A stretch of 37,205 nucleotides of DNA from positions 1-37,205 of the forward strand of contig CABMIB010000073.1 of assembly GCA_902386135.1 (NCBI GenBank), written 5' to 3'. The notes below the pieces were generated by a model. The model saw only the letters and a list, made by a program, of their open reading frames with translations, did no database searches and had not been told where the DNA came from. The position numbers and the translations under genes are program-made. Of this stretch, positions 1 through 7,694 are shown one piece after another; positions within the stretch are counted from its first letter, which is position 1, and each line of letters opens with the position of its first letter. The DNA comes from an uncultured archaeon. Its GTDB lineage: Archaea > Halobacteriota > Methanosarcinia > Methanosarcinales > Methanoperedenaceae.

Positions 1-2
1 AG

Positions 3-359
3 ATACTGACCTCAAAACATATCAGCCAGAGTTACACGGGCTATACCCAGGCTTTCTGGAGTTTCGCAATTGCCGTACTTATCCTGCTTCCGGTCGGTAT
101 CGTTCCTCCCGGGGTAGTCTTGGGAAATATTGTCTATCTTATACTTTTAGCGATATTCCCGACCATTCTTGCTGTATCGCTGTATTTTAACGGGCTGAAG
201 AAGGTAAAGGCATCAAGCGCCAGCATCCTTGGTCTGATAGAACCTGTGAGCGCGGTTATTTTAGCTGTCCTCATCCTTGGTGAAAGGATCACAATACCTG
301 TACTGCTCGGCGGTGCCCTTATATTGGCAGGAGCAGCAATAGTTATGCGAGAAAGATGA
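3..359 (+). CDS. EamA/DMT-family membrane transporter, C-terminal part
   Basis: The reading frame is open from the first base of the window, so the true start lies upstream. About 118 residues remain: several hydrophobic segments and a typical EamA tail, in which a short loop containing NGLKKVKAS is followed by the motif LGLIEPVSAVILAVLILGE, a helix and a basic end. The EamA family belongs to the drug/metabolite transporter superfamily of 10-TM carriers; the substrate cannot be told from this half. The stop codon lies only 5 bases from the stop of the convergent tnpB gene, yet the C-terminus looks complete, so the transposon has not visibly cut the gene. Confidence 0.85.
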   Translation: MLTSKHISQSYTGYTQAFWSFAIAVLILLPVGIVPPGVVLGNIVYLILLAIFPTILAVSLYFNGLKKVKASSASILGLIEPVSAVILAVLILGERITIPVLLGGALILAGAAIVMRER

Positions 360-364
360 GTAAA

Positions 365-1537
365 CTACTCCGCACTTAAGTGCGAAGCATTATAACTATG
401 TTCAGTCTCAATTTCCATACGGGCTTCAACTTCATCACATGTCATGTACGGCTGGTTTACAGTCAGCCTACCGATACCAGATTTACCGATATCGGCAATA
501 TTCCGGGCAGCATTGAGGTCAGCATGTATTTGAAAACCGCATTTAACGCAGTGGAAAGAATTGCCTTTCCTGTTACCCTTGTATATATGTCCACAGTTAG
601 AACATTTCTGACTGGTATAGCGGGGGTCAATGGTTATAACAGATTTGCCAGCAGCCTCAGCCTTGTATCTCAAAAATTGCTCAAGCTGGTAAAAGCTCCA
701 GTTGTTAAGCTTTCTGGTGAACTCCATTCCTCTGACCCTGCTCTGAACTCTTATGCTGTTCAAATCTTCAATAGCGAATACATCAAAGGGCATAGCCGCA
801 ATTTCCTTGGAGATGTTGTGGTTAACCCAGGTTACAAACCGTTCTTCCTTTCCGCTAACCTTCCGAAGAAGTTTTTTAGCGGAACGTGTGCCTTTGCCCT
901 GAAGTTTTGCTCTAAGGTATGTATACTTTGCCCTCACGTTTTTGATGGGTTTGCTGTTAAAAAATTTGTTGTTGGAAGTAACCGCGATATTGATAATCCC
1001 CCTATCAATCCCAAGAATCTTGTTTCCATCAACAGGTTCAGGAGATTGATTTCTGATAGTTACATGCAGGTAAAAAGTATTTTGCTGTTTATTGTAGCTG
1101 AGTGTAGAGGTTCTGAGTTCCCAATCAAGATACTGCCTGTAATATTCAGGGATCGGGAAAGCGGCTTTTACCCTGCCTTTAGTGGATGCAAGGGTAACAA
1201 CCTTCTTGGAAAGGTTGATATTGCAAACTCTTTTATTGTACCTGATAGCGGAATATTGCTTGCTCTTCGGGAGTTTCTTAAATTCGACTCCTTTAAGGGC
1301 TTCACAGGCAACATCTCTAATCCCCTGAAGGATCGAGCACGGAAGTTCAGGATACTTTCCGCGGATATCGTAGTAAGTAGCATGGTGGATAGATACCTTA
1401 CTGCAAGTATGGTTCTCAAAACCGTATTTAGCAATCTTATTAAACACTTGATTGCTGAGCGTCATGGTCTGTCTGAGAGTTTCTTTGTCTTGCTCAGACA
1501 ATTCCAGTTTAAACTTAATTGTCCTATCCACATTCAT
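365..1537 (-). CDS. tnpB: TnpB, IS200/IS605-family RNA-guided nuclease (solitary)
   Basis: This 390-aa protein has the full TnpB layout: an N-terminal helical/wedge region, the split RuvC nuclease and a zinc ribbon. All three RuvC acidic positions are present: Asp in GIDRGI, Glu in FAIEDL and Asp in HADLNAARN. The ribbon has CSNC and CVKC pairs. No tnpA (Y1 transposase) lies beside it, so this is an IS1341-type solitary copy or a retained nuclease. TnpB proteins are guided by an omega-RNA made from the 3' end of the gene and the element's right end. Here the stop is 5 bases from the stop of the convergent transporter gene, so any guide RNA would have to extend into that gene. The length is normal for the family and there is no frameshift. 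Confidence 0.93.
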   Translation of the reverse strand: MNVDRTIKFKLELSEQDKETLRQTMTLSNQVFNKIAKYGFENHTCSKVSIHHATYYDIRGKYPELPCSILQGIRDVACEALKGVEFKKLPKSKQYSAIRYNKRVCNINLSKKVVTLASTKGRVKAAFPIPEYYRQYLDWELRTSTLSYNKQQNTFYLHVTIRNQSPEPVDGNKILGIDRGIINIAVTSNNKFFNSKPIKNVRAKYTYLRAKLQGKGTRSAKKLLRKVSGKEERFVTWVNHNISKEIAAMPFDVFAIEDLNSIRVQSRVRGMEFTRKLNNWSFYQLEQFLRYKAEAAGKSVITIDPRYTSQKCSNCGHIYKGNRKGNSFHCVKCGFQIHADLNAARNIADIGKSGIGRLTVNQPYMTCDEVEARMEIETEHSYNASHLSAE

Positions 1538-1598
1538 ATATTACCATTCATAAAAGTAAATAGTTTATGGTATTGGGAAGGCGGGGTACGCTCCTTCC

Positions 1599-1614
1599 TC
1601 GGAATAAATTCCGA
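1599..1614. repeat. 16-bp palindrome between tnpB and map
   Basis: TCGGAAT and ATTCCGA are separated by two bases, giving a perfect 7-bp stem. It lies 62 bases upstream of the tnpB start and 34 bases upstream of the map ATG. It could be part of the left end of the tnpB element or an operator. No function can be assigned from the sequence alone. Confidence 0.4.
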
Positions 1615-1647
1615 AGTTTCCGCTACTCCTGCATCCCGGAGAGCACA

Positions 1648-2487
1648 ATGAATGAAGAAATCCACAGCTACTACATAGAAGCGGGGAAAATAGCAGCCCG
1701 GGTCAAAAATGAGGCTGTGTGCAAAATAAAAGAGAATGTTTCGCTGCTTGAGGTCGCGGAATACGCTGAAAACAGGATAAAGGAACTGGGGGGAAATATT
1801 GCCTTCCCCTGCAACATTTCCATCAATGAGATCGCTTCCCATTACACGCCTGAGGATGATTCGCGGTGCTTCCGTAAAGGAGATGTCGTAAAAATAGATA
1901 CAGGGGTGCACATTGAAGGTTATATTGCGGATACTGCAAGTACGGTGGAGATCGGGACAGGAAATCACAGGAGGTTAATAAACGCCTGCGAGGAGGCGCT
2001 TGAGAATGCCATCGCCGCCATCAAAGACAACACCGAAACAAGAGCGATCGGGAAAATAATCGGAAATACCATTAAAAAACACGGCTTCAATCCGGTCAGG
2101 GACCTGACGGGGCACAGCCTTGAGCAGTACAGGCTCCATGCAGGCGCTACTATCCCGAACTACGGGAGCTTTCTCAGCCAGAAGATAAAAAAAGATATGG
2201 TCTTTGCAATAGAACCTTTTGCCACATACGGGAAGGGTAACATAAAATATGGGGAACCGCACATCTTTGCAGTGAACGGAAGGATCAGGACAAGGGAAGA
2301 CCAGCAGATAATGGACAGGTTCGGTACCCTGCCCTTTGCAAAAAGATGGGTTCCTGGAATAAAGGTTGAAGACATGAATGGATTAAGGAAATATTTCGAG
2401 CTGAGCGAAGCCGGCGGGGAGATCGTTGCACAGGCGGAGCATACCGTGATTATCAATGAGAACGGATGTGAAGTAACAACAAGGTAA
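1648..2487 (+). CDS. map: Methionine aminopeptidase, type II (archaeal)
   Basis: This 279-aa enzyme removes the N-terminal Met from nascent proteins in the cytoplasm. Metal ligands of the pita-bread fold are visible: VVKIDTGVHIEG, then DTASTVEIG, GHSLEQYRLHAG, IEPFATYG and AEHTVII near the C-terminus. The spacing between the second and third groups fits the type II archaeal enzyme. An in-frame extension runs upstream to 1567, but ATG 1648 is preferred: GGAG lies 6 bases before it and MNEEIHSYYIEAGKIA aligns with normal archaeal N-termini, while the extension would be unusual sequence next to the transposon. A radical SAM gene follows 36 bases downstream on the same strand. Confidence 0.93.
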   Translation: MNEEIHSYYIEAGKIAARVKNEAVCKIKENVSLLEVAEYAENRIKELGGNIAFPCNISINEIASHYTPEDDSRCFRKGDVVKIDTGVHIEGYIADTASTVEIGTGNHRRLINACEEALENAIAAIKDNTETRAIGKIIGNTIKKHGFNPVRDLTGHSLEQYRLHAGATIPNYGSFLSQKIKKDMVFAIEPFATYGKGNIKYGEPHIFAVNGRIRTREDQQIMDRFGTLPFAKRWVPGIKVEDMNGLRKYFELSEAGGEIVAQAEHTVIINENGCEVTTR

Positions 2488-2523
2488 TGAAAAGTAATAA
2501 TAAGTATTAAATAAGTAATAATA

Positions 2524-3144
2524 ATGAAGAAAATGAACAGAAAAGATACGATCACCTACGAAGCACACGGGAACCTTTATCTCAACATCACAAACAGATG
2601 CACAGCCGAATGTGTTTTTTGTATCAAGCGTTATTCAGACGGTGTGTACGGTTATAACCTCCGGCTTTCGAAGGAACCGTCGCTTTCTGAAATTATAAAT
2701 GAGCTTTCGCAAGCCGACCTTTCAAAATATAAAGAAGCGGTCTTCACAGGTATGGGTGAACCGCTGCTGCGCCTGGATGACGTGCTCAAGATAACAAGAT
2801 GGCTTACTGATCGTGGTGTTCCGACCCGGCTCGATACCATAGGTCATGCCAGGCTCCTGTATCCCGGCAGGAACGTGGCAAAAGAACTCGCAGAAGCAGG
2901 CATGAAAGTTGTTTCAGTCAGCCTGAACGCACAGGATGAGGATACGTATAATAAATTATGCGGACCGAAATTAAGAGATGCATACAAAAAAATGCTTGAT
3001 TTTGCCCGCGATATCTCAAAAGCCGGGATTGAGCTGCGGTTCACAGTGGTTGAGCTGCCGGTTGTGGATATCGAAGAATGCAAGGCGCTTGCTAAAGCAT
3101 ATTGTGCAGGCTTTAAGGTAAGAGGTTATAGCGGTCCGGTTTAA
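2524..3144 (+). CDS. Radical SAM protein, TatD-linked type
   Basis: This 206-aa protein carries a CX3CX2C cluster motif (CTAECVFC) at about residues 26-33, which binds the 4Fe-4S cluster that cleaves S-adenosylmethionine. The flanking NLYLNITNRC and the later GMGEPLLRL (SAM-binding GGE-type strand) fit the short radical SAM family usually encoded next to TatD nucleases; no tatD gene is in this window. The protein is compact, with no auxiliary cluster domain. It lies 36 bases after map, possibly in one transcript. Two start codons are close together (2524 and 2536); the first is used here. The substrate is unknown. Confidence 0.85.
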   Translation: MKKMNRKDTITYEAHGNLYLNITNRCTAECVFCIKRYSDGVYGYNLRLSKEPSLSEIINELSQADLSKYKEAVFTGMGEPLLRLDDVLKITRWLTDRGVPTRLDTIGHARLLYPGRNVAKELAEAGMKVVSVSLNAQDEDTYNKLCGPKLRDAYKKMLDFARDISKAGIELRFTVVELPVVDIEECKALAKAYCAGFKVRGYSGPV

Positions 3145-3197
3145 AATTCTTACCATAAGTTATAATAATCACCATGTCCATTTAGCCTGAACAGGGT

Positions 3198-3205
3198 AAG
3201 GAGGA
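3198..3205 (+). promoter_or_regulatory. Strong Shine-Dalgarno placing the start at a CTG codon
   Basis: AAGGAGGA is a near-perfect ribosome binding site. Its last base is 6 bases before CTG 3212 and 15 before the first TTG (3221). The in-frame stop at 3206-3208 excludes any start further upstream, so the spacing points to CTG. Confidence 0.7.
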
Positions 3206-3211
3206 TAATCT

Positions 3212-3499
3212 CTGAAAAAATTGTTGTGGTATCTGATTGCAGGAACACGCGGAGGGCAAACCCGGGCGTTAGTCCTGAAGCTCCTTATTGATAGGCCGTA
3301 CAATGCGAACCAATTAGCTGAGGTGCTGAATATGGATTATAAGACCATAAGGCATCACCTCGATGTCCTTGTCAAAAACGGAGTAATAACGATGGAGGGG
3401 GATAAATACGGTGCAATGTATTTTATTTCTAAGGCCATGGAGGCGAACATAGATGAATTCAACCAGATTTGGGAAAAAATTGATAAACAGGGTAAATAA
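3212..3499 (+). CDS. Winged-helix (ArsR-like) regulator, probable CTG start
   Basis: This is a protein of about 95 aa. It contains a winged helix: NANQLAEVLNMDYKTIRHHLDVLVKNGVI is a classic helix-turn-helix plus wing. Read from CTG 3212 it begins (M)KKLLWYLIAGTRGGQTRA, the form I would expect for this archaeal regulator family; starting at the TTG codons loses the conserved lysines and leaves a poor ribosome spacing. It sits 20 bases upstream of a small three-TM protein that has the same style of ribosome site and another unusual start. In archaea, winged-helix genes of this type are often paired with such a small membrane protein, which suggests a membrane-associated sensing pair. That role is inference. 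Confidence 0.8.
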   Translation: MKKLLWYLIAGTRGGQTRALVLKLLIDRPYNANQLAEVLNMDYKTIRHHLDVLVKNGVITMEGDKYGAMYFISKAMEANIDEFNQIWEKIDKQGK

Positions 3500-3506
3500 C
3501 ATAAGC

Positions 3507-3513
3507 AGGAGGT
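3507..3513 (+). promoter_or_regulatory. Shine-Dalgarno placing the start at an ATT codon
   Basis: AGGAGGT lies 6 bases before ATT 3520. No ATG, GTG or TTG occurs in frame until GTG 3586, which would be 72 bases away and would remove most of the first membrane helix. Confidence 0.65.
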
Positions 3514-3519
3514 AATCCT

Positions 3520-3834
3520 ATTCAGATAACAGAGATTTCTTATTATGTCACCGCAGGGAATATAGTTCTGCTGCTTGTACTTTTAGTGTCGTATATCGAG
3601 ATATACAGAAAAATTAAATCTAACTTCACATTAGGATTGATAATATTCACCCTCGCACTCCTGCTCCAGAGCTTTTCACGCGCTGTTCTGCTGCTTTTGA
3701 TCATTATAAACCCGCCTCCGGTGCAATATCCGCTGATAGTCAATCTATTGGGATACAATCCGGCATACGTGGTAATACCCGATGCGCTTGAATTCGTTGC
3801 TTTGAGCATATTGTTATATTTCACAAGAGAATAA
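3520..3834 (+). CDS. Small three-TM membrane protein, probable ATT start
   Basis: This protein of about 104 aa has three hydrophobic helices: one beginning near residue 14 (IVLLLVLLVSYIEIY), one in the middle (LIIFTLALLLQ) and one near the end (ALEFVALSILLYF). It resembles the small membrane proteins found beside winged-helix regulators in archaea (DUF7521-like); this is recognised by layout, not by a search. The frame is open from 3505. ATT 3520 follows an AGGAGGT site at good spacing and keeps the first helix whole, whereas GTG 3586 would cut it. The next gene starts 13 bases downstream. Function is unknown. Confidence 0.7.
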   Translation: MQITEISYYVTAGNIVLLLVLLVSYIEIYRKIKSNFTLGLIIFTLALLLQSFSRAVLLLLIIINPPPVQYPLIVNLLGYNPAYVVIPDALEFVALSILLYFTRE

Positions 3835-3847
3835 ATTAAACAGCTAT

Positions 3848-4657
3848 ATGTCAAAAGAATGCGAGTACTGCGGTTTCAGGGACCCGATGCCGTTCACATG
3901 CAAATTTTGCGGCAACTCATACTGTTATAACCACCGCCTGCCTGAATCGCATGGTTGCACGGGGCTTGTATTGTTCAAGAAAAAGGTCCATGAGAGCGGA
4001 AAATATTACTATGCGCCGGATTCATCAGCGCCAACCAGGCGCAGGAGCCCTGCATTCAGGTCGTTGAACAATGCAATCTCGGTAATAAAAAGCAATTATT
4101 CGCTGATGATTCTTGTGATAGCGATCATATCGTTCTTTCTGGAATACATCATCCCCGGGTACTCTGCTGCGCTGGAACTTGACCCCTTGGGGATTACTTC
4201 CAGACCGTGGACCCTTGTGACGCATATATTCCTGCATGCAAATGGGATACATCTCTTATTCAATATGATGTTTTTATTCTTCTTTGGACCTGAACTTGAG
4301 CGCAGGATCGGCGGAAAGAGATTCCTTGTTGTATTTTTCCTTTCAGGCATCATCGCAGCGATAGGTTATTCGCTGTGGTCTGTTTTTGTCCTCCAGTACC
4401 CCGCGCCTGCCGTAGGAGCCAGCGGCGCACTGTTCGGCATATTTGCGTGCCTGACCATCCTAGCTCCGGATATCCAGGTATACATATATTTCATCCCTAT
4501 GAAAATAACCTATGCATTGATATTTTTCGCTCTGCTTGATATCTTTGTCGTCAGCCCGGGAGACGCGATAGCGCACAGTGCCCATCTGACCGGGGTCGTG
4601 GCAGGGCTGGTCATGGGACGGCACATAAAGGGAAGCGGGCGATATGCCGGGTATTAG
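3848..4657 (+). CDS. Rhomboid intramembrane serine protease with N-terminal AN1 zinc finger
   Basis: This 269-aa protein joins two domains. Residues 5-37 form an AN1-type zinc finger with ligands C5, C8, C18, C21, C26, H29, H35 and C37. A basic linker leads to a six-TM rhomboid domain (about residues 85-265) with the HANGIHLLFNM motif, the catalytic serine S192 in GASGALFG and the catalytic histidine H246 in HSAHLTG. Rhomboids cut membrane proteins within or next to their helices. AN1 fingers are linked to ubiquitin-like and stress pathways in eukaryotes; in archaea this fusion recurs but its partner is unknown. Both catalytic residues are present, so activity is likely. Confidence 0.93.
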   Translation: MSKECEYCGFRDPMPFTCKFCGNSYCYNHRLPESHGCTGLVLFKKKVHESGKYYYAPDSSAPTRRRSPAFRSLNNAISVIKSNYSLMILVIAIISFFLEYIIPGYSAALELDPLGITSRPWTLVTHIFLHANGIHLLFNMMFLFFFGPELERRIGGKRFLVVFFLSGIIAAIGYSLWSVFVLQYPAPAVGASGALFGIFACLTILAPDIQVYIYFIPMKITYALIFFALLDIFVVSPGDAIAHSAHLTGVVAGLVMGRHIKGSGRYAGY

Positions 4658-4666
4658 GGCTGTTTA

Positions 4667-5155
4667 TTAGGACTTTAAAGCGTTTAAAAAGGATATAAAG
4701 GATTTACACTTCTTTTTCCTAAGAATATCAAAGTCCAATTCGCTTGCGTATTTTGGAAGGCTGCTTTTTGTATATTTGAATTTAATTTTAAGTTCTTCGG
4801 ATGGCTTTGAATGCCATTTTAAGCTTTTGCTGATACATATCCATTCTTCAATTTCGTATTCTGCCAGGATAATTTCCACCGGAGTTTTCATGTCTTTTGG
4901 CACATGACGTTTGATATTTGCATATCGATATTCACGTTTCTGAGGCTCATCAGAATCCAGTATAATTATTATCTTGTCGCAGGTGTCATCAAAGACCTTC
5001 AAAATCCTGTCGAGCTTTGTATTACATAAAGGACGCATGGGCTTTGAGCCTGTGACGGTTATTTTTCTAACCAGCTTTTTATCGTTAAGCTGCACGATTA
5101 CGTTTTTTAAAAATTCGCCTCCGTAATCGTCTTCGGAGATTATTTTTATGTTCAT
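4667..5155 (-). CDS. TOPRIM-like (DUF4276/OLD-type) nuclease subunit
   Basis: This 162-aa protein looks like a minimal TOPRIM domain. An acidic strand end (IISEDDYGGEF) sits near residue 7, followed by the second acidic motif DSDEP at about residue 67, and then EYEIEEWICIS, which resembles the conserved E-x-W segment of DUF4276 proteins. TOPRIM domains bind Mg2+ and cut or rejoin nucleic acids. Its ATG overlaps the stop of the upstream ATPase gene as ATGA, so the two are translationally coupled and probably form one complex. Such pairs are known in anti-phage systems (OLD, Gabija, PARIS and AbiL-type logic). The family call rests on motif reading. Confidence 0.7.
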   Translation of the reverse strand: MNIKIISEDDYGGEFLKNVIVQLNDKKLVRKITVTGSKPMRPLCNTKLDRILKVFDDTCDKIIIILDSDEPQKREYRYANIKRHVPKDMKTPVEIILAEYEIEEWICISKSLKWHSKPSEELKIKFKYTKSSLPKYASELDFDILRKKKCKSFISFLNALKS

Positions 5156-6483
5156 GCCTGTTGTTCTGTTTTAAATAGATCTCCGTAAATCCAGCCCTCG
5201 CTAAAAGTTATACCCTTTTTTATTAAGAATTCTTTTATTTTTTCTGGGTCTTTTATACGTTTAAATTTAGATTCTCCCTGTTCTTTTTCGACCAAGATAA
5301 TATTACTTAGTTCGGTCATATCAACTACAATTGGCGAATGCGTTGTGATTATTGTCTGCGTATCGCCTATTTTGATTGTGTCCAAAATAAGCTCCAATGT
5401 CGATGGATGAAGGGAATTCTCAATCTCATCGATTATGAGCAGGGGCGGCTTTAAATAAATCGCTACAAGTACAGTTAAAATTTTATAGAAGCCGTCCGAG
5501 GTATTAGGTGGTGAAAGTTCAAGACCATCTTCAAAGAATTTTATCATAACTCTGCCATCATCGGTAATATGTGGTCGCACGTCAATTTTTGGGAAAACCA
5601 TTGTAAAGGGATTGTAAATTTCTTCCGGAATTTTACCTTCTTTGAGATAAATGGTGTGATATACGCTTGCGATATTGCTACCGTCTTCTTTGATAGTTTC
5701 TTCTCTTCTAAGAGGTTGAGGGTTTTTCATCGAGCGAATATTGAGGGGGTACAAAATCAATAGTTTATTTAGTGAAGAAAGTATAATTTCTGAAGCAATA
5801 TCATAAATGGGTATATGCTGAGAATAATCGTCTTTTTTGCCAAAAATAACTGGAGCCAGAATTTCCCAATCATCAATTTTTCCATAAGATATTTTATCTT
5901 CATGAATAATAATTTCTCTTAACTCTGCAAACTCTTGAATTACTTCTAAAAGTCTTGTATCCGATCTCACACTAATTTTTATCTGTTTTGCAAGATTATT
6001 TTTTTGCTTATCAATTATCTTTTTTTCTTCAGAGCTTATATTGTACTCTTGAGGTTTTTCAATAACAACATCTATAAATTTCACATCATGTTTTGCCGCT
6101 ATCCATTCCCCTTTTTTCTCAAATTTCAAATAACCTTTAATATCTAATAATTCTCGCAAAATCTGAAACTTTCCTCCAGTTCCAGTGAAGTTTGTCTCGA
6201 AATAGACATCGTAACCTTCGATATCAAAAAGCAGCCCAATAATTATGGGTAGCTCTTCTTTTCTCTGCCACACCACATTGTTATAACCCCACCACTCCAA
6301 AAATGGGAAACTATCTTCATCCACGTAAATCTTCTTCAAAAGCCTGAAAGCCTCAACCAGGTTCGACTTGCCGGATGCGTTCGCCCCCACCATAACATTC
6401 AATTTCCCGATATCGATTTCGCAATCATGAAGGCTCTTGAAATTCTTTATAACCACCTTTTTAAGACTTGCGTTTACCATCAT
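5152..6483 (-). CDS. RecF/OLD-like AAA ATPase of a two-gene defence-type module
   Basis: This 443-aa ABC-type AAA protein has Walker A GANASGKSN at residues 33-41, the N-terminal strand KNFKSLHDCEID typical of AAA_15/AAA_21 proteins, Walker B LLIIDEIENSLHPS near residue 350 and the H-loop TTHSPIVVD. The middle is a variable, lysine- and glutamate-rich insertion. It overlaps the downstream TOPRIM gene by four bases. An AT-rich TATA-like stretch about 30 bases upstream, with no clear Shine-Dalgarno, suggests leaderless transcription. The most likely role is an anti-phage or abortive-infection sensor; a DNA repair role is the alternative. Two ATGs are adjacent (6483 and 6480). The A+T content is visibly higher than in the housekeeping genes, which fits transfer. 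Confidence 0.85.
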   Translation of the reverse strand: MMVNASLKKVVIKNFKSLHDCEIDIGKLNVMVGANASGKSNLVEAFRLLKKIYVDEDSFPFLEWWGYNNVVWQRKEELPIIIGLLFDIEGYDVYFETNFTGTGGKFQILRELLDIKGYLKFEKKGEWIAAKHDVKFIDVVIEKPQEYNISSEEKKIIDKQKNNLAKQIKISVRSDTRLLEVIQEFAELREIIIHEDKISYGKIDDWEILAPVIFGKKDDYSQHIPIYDIASEIILSSLNKLLILYPLNIRSMKNPQPLRREETIKEDGSNIASVYHTIYLKEGKIPEEIYNPFTMVFPKIDVRPHITDDGRVMIKFFEDGLELSPPNTSDGFYKILTVLVAIYLKPPLLIIDEIENSLHPSTLELILDTIKIGDTQTIITTHSPIVVDMTELSNIILVEKEQGESKFKRIKDPEKIKEFLIKKGITFSEGWIYGDLFKTEQQA

Positions 6484-6548
6484 AGCTTATTTTAAAGAAC
6501 ATATTATTTAAATTTTTGTAATAGAATGCCCCTAACTTTCCAGAGACA

Positions 6549-6905
6549 TCATTTCCGTATCTCTTTCGGTCCCGCCACCCTCTTATAATCGCTGTGGTAC
6601 TCGTACTGCCTGCCGCCCGCTTCCAGTACAATCACAAAACCGGGGGTTACGACCTGCGCGTACATCTTGCCTGCCTCGGGGAAGCCGAGGCTTGTATCCG
6701 GCCAGTCCTTTTTCTCCTGTTTGACGAAATGAATCTGCTCTTCAGATATGTTCAACCTTTTAGCAAGGTCTGATTTAGCCATATCCACGACGGGTGGATA
6801 TTCAGGGGTTACTGAACTGTTAACTGTGGTATTGCCGGGTTTAGTTTCCAGGCAGCCGGGGATAAAAGAAACCATTAACAACAAAGCTACAAGTATTATT
6901 TTCAT
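6549..6905 (-). CDS. Small exported lipoprotein
   Basis: This 118-aa protein has an N-terminal signal with a lipobox-like end (SFIPGC), giving a mature protein from Cys18 or so, then a Thr/Ser/Pro-rich linker. A compact domain follows with the pattern DWPDTSLGFPEAGKMY, a VTPGFVIVLEAGG strand and QYEYHSDYKRVAG. I recognise this Trp-Pro-Asp-x-Ser-Leu-Gly plus Tyr-x-Tyr-His pattern from small secreted proteins in methanogens and cyanobacteria, where its function is unknown. It is transcribed alone; upstream lies a 208-base intergenic region shared divergently with thpR. Confidence 0.75.
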   Translation of the reverse strand: MKIILVALLLMVSFIPGCLETKPGNTTVNSSVTPEYPPVVDMAKSDLAKRLNISEEQIHFVKQEKKDWPDTSLGFPEAGKMYAQVVTPGFVIVLEAGGRQYEYHSDYKRVAGPKEIRK

Positions 6906-7113
6906 ACATTCTATTTACATATCGTCGTATTAAAGGATACGGGATAGAGGAGCCCAAAAAAGTCACACTTATGGATAGGATAGGAAACAGTCATGGCTCC
7001 TCAATTATCAGTTGGTATTTTCCGGTTTAAATGATTTTTCCAGTATTACACCAAAATTCACCCTGACGGAGCCCCAAATTTTTAAGCAGACAGAGCGCTT
7101 AGATAATTAAAAT

Positions 7114-7647
7114 ATGATACGAACATTCATCGCAGTCGAATTACCGGAGAAATTCAGACCGGAGATAGAAAGAATAGGCTCCATACTGAAATCTCCAGGC
7201 ATAAAACTTGTAGAGCCCGAAATTGTACATATAACCATGAAATTCCTCGGGGACATACCCGAAGACAAGGTTGAATCCGTTGCCTCGGCTTTGTCGCAGG
7301 TCAATTGCAAGCCGTTCGAAGCAAGAATAAAAGGGGTAGGCGTATTTCCGAAGCCTGCCTATATCAAGGTTATCTGGCTCGGGGCAGAGGGAGATTTCGA
7401 TAACTTACATAAGGAGATCGAGCGGGTACTTGCGCAGTTCAGGTTTGAAAGAGACCGCCAGTTCACTCCCCACGCTACCCTTGCCCGCGTAAAACAAATG
7501 GGTGAGAAAGCGGCTCTCCTTGAGAAAATCAACAAGCTGGCAGATGTTGATCTTGGCACTATGAGCGTCAGTTCCATAAGTTTCAAAAAAAGCACACTCA
7601 CGCCGGATGGTCCGGTATACCAGACATTAAAAGAAATAAAGCTCTGA
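7114..7647 (+). CDS. thpR: RNA 2',3'-cyclic phosphodiesterase (LigT/ThpR)
   Basis: This 177-aa protein belongs to the 2H phosphoesterase family. The two catalytic HxT motifs are H39-I-T41 (HITMKFLGDI) and H120-A-T122 (HATLARVK), at the usual distance. The start MIRTFIAVELP is typical. The family opens 2',3'-cyclic phosphates and was first described as a 2'-5' RNA ligase acting on tRNA half-molecules. In this window it lies 47 bases before an intron-containing tRNA gene on the other strand, which is suggestive because archaeal tRNA splicing yields 2',3'-cyclic phosphate ends, but there is no evidence of co-regulation. Length is normal. Confidence 0.94.
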   Translation: MIRTFIAVELPEKFRPEIERIGSILKSPGIKLVEPEIVHITMKFLGDIPEDKVESVASALSQVNCKPFEARIKGVGVFPKPAYIKVIWLGAEGDFDNLHKEIERVLAQFRFERDRQFTPHATLARVKQMGEKAALLEKINKLADVDLGTMSVSSISFKKSTLTPDGPVYQTLKEIKL

Positions 7648-7694
7648 ATCACTCACATGCATCATTCCGGCTTTTATTAAACATTTGTTGAGCA

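Noticed and set aside
1567-1647. 27-residue N-terminal extension of methionine aminopeptidase
   Set aside because: GTG-type start without ribosome site next to the transposon; ATG 1648 has GGAG and the normal family N-terminus.
380-1651. 423-codon open frame opposite tnpB
   Set aside because: Shadow of tnpB: no ribosome site, no recognisable domain, and tnpB on the other strand has all family motifs.
4667-6483. Complete Gabija or PARIS system
   Set aside because: There is no helicase partner (Gabija), and the nuclease does not show clear AriB features; only a general ATPase plus TOPRIM module can be supported.
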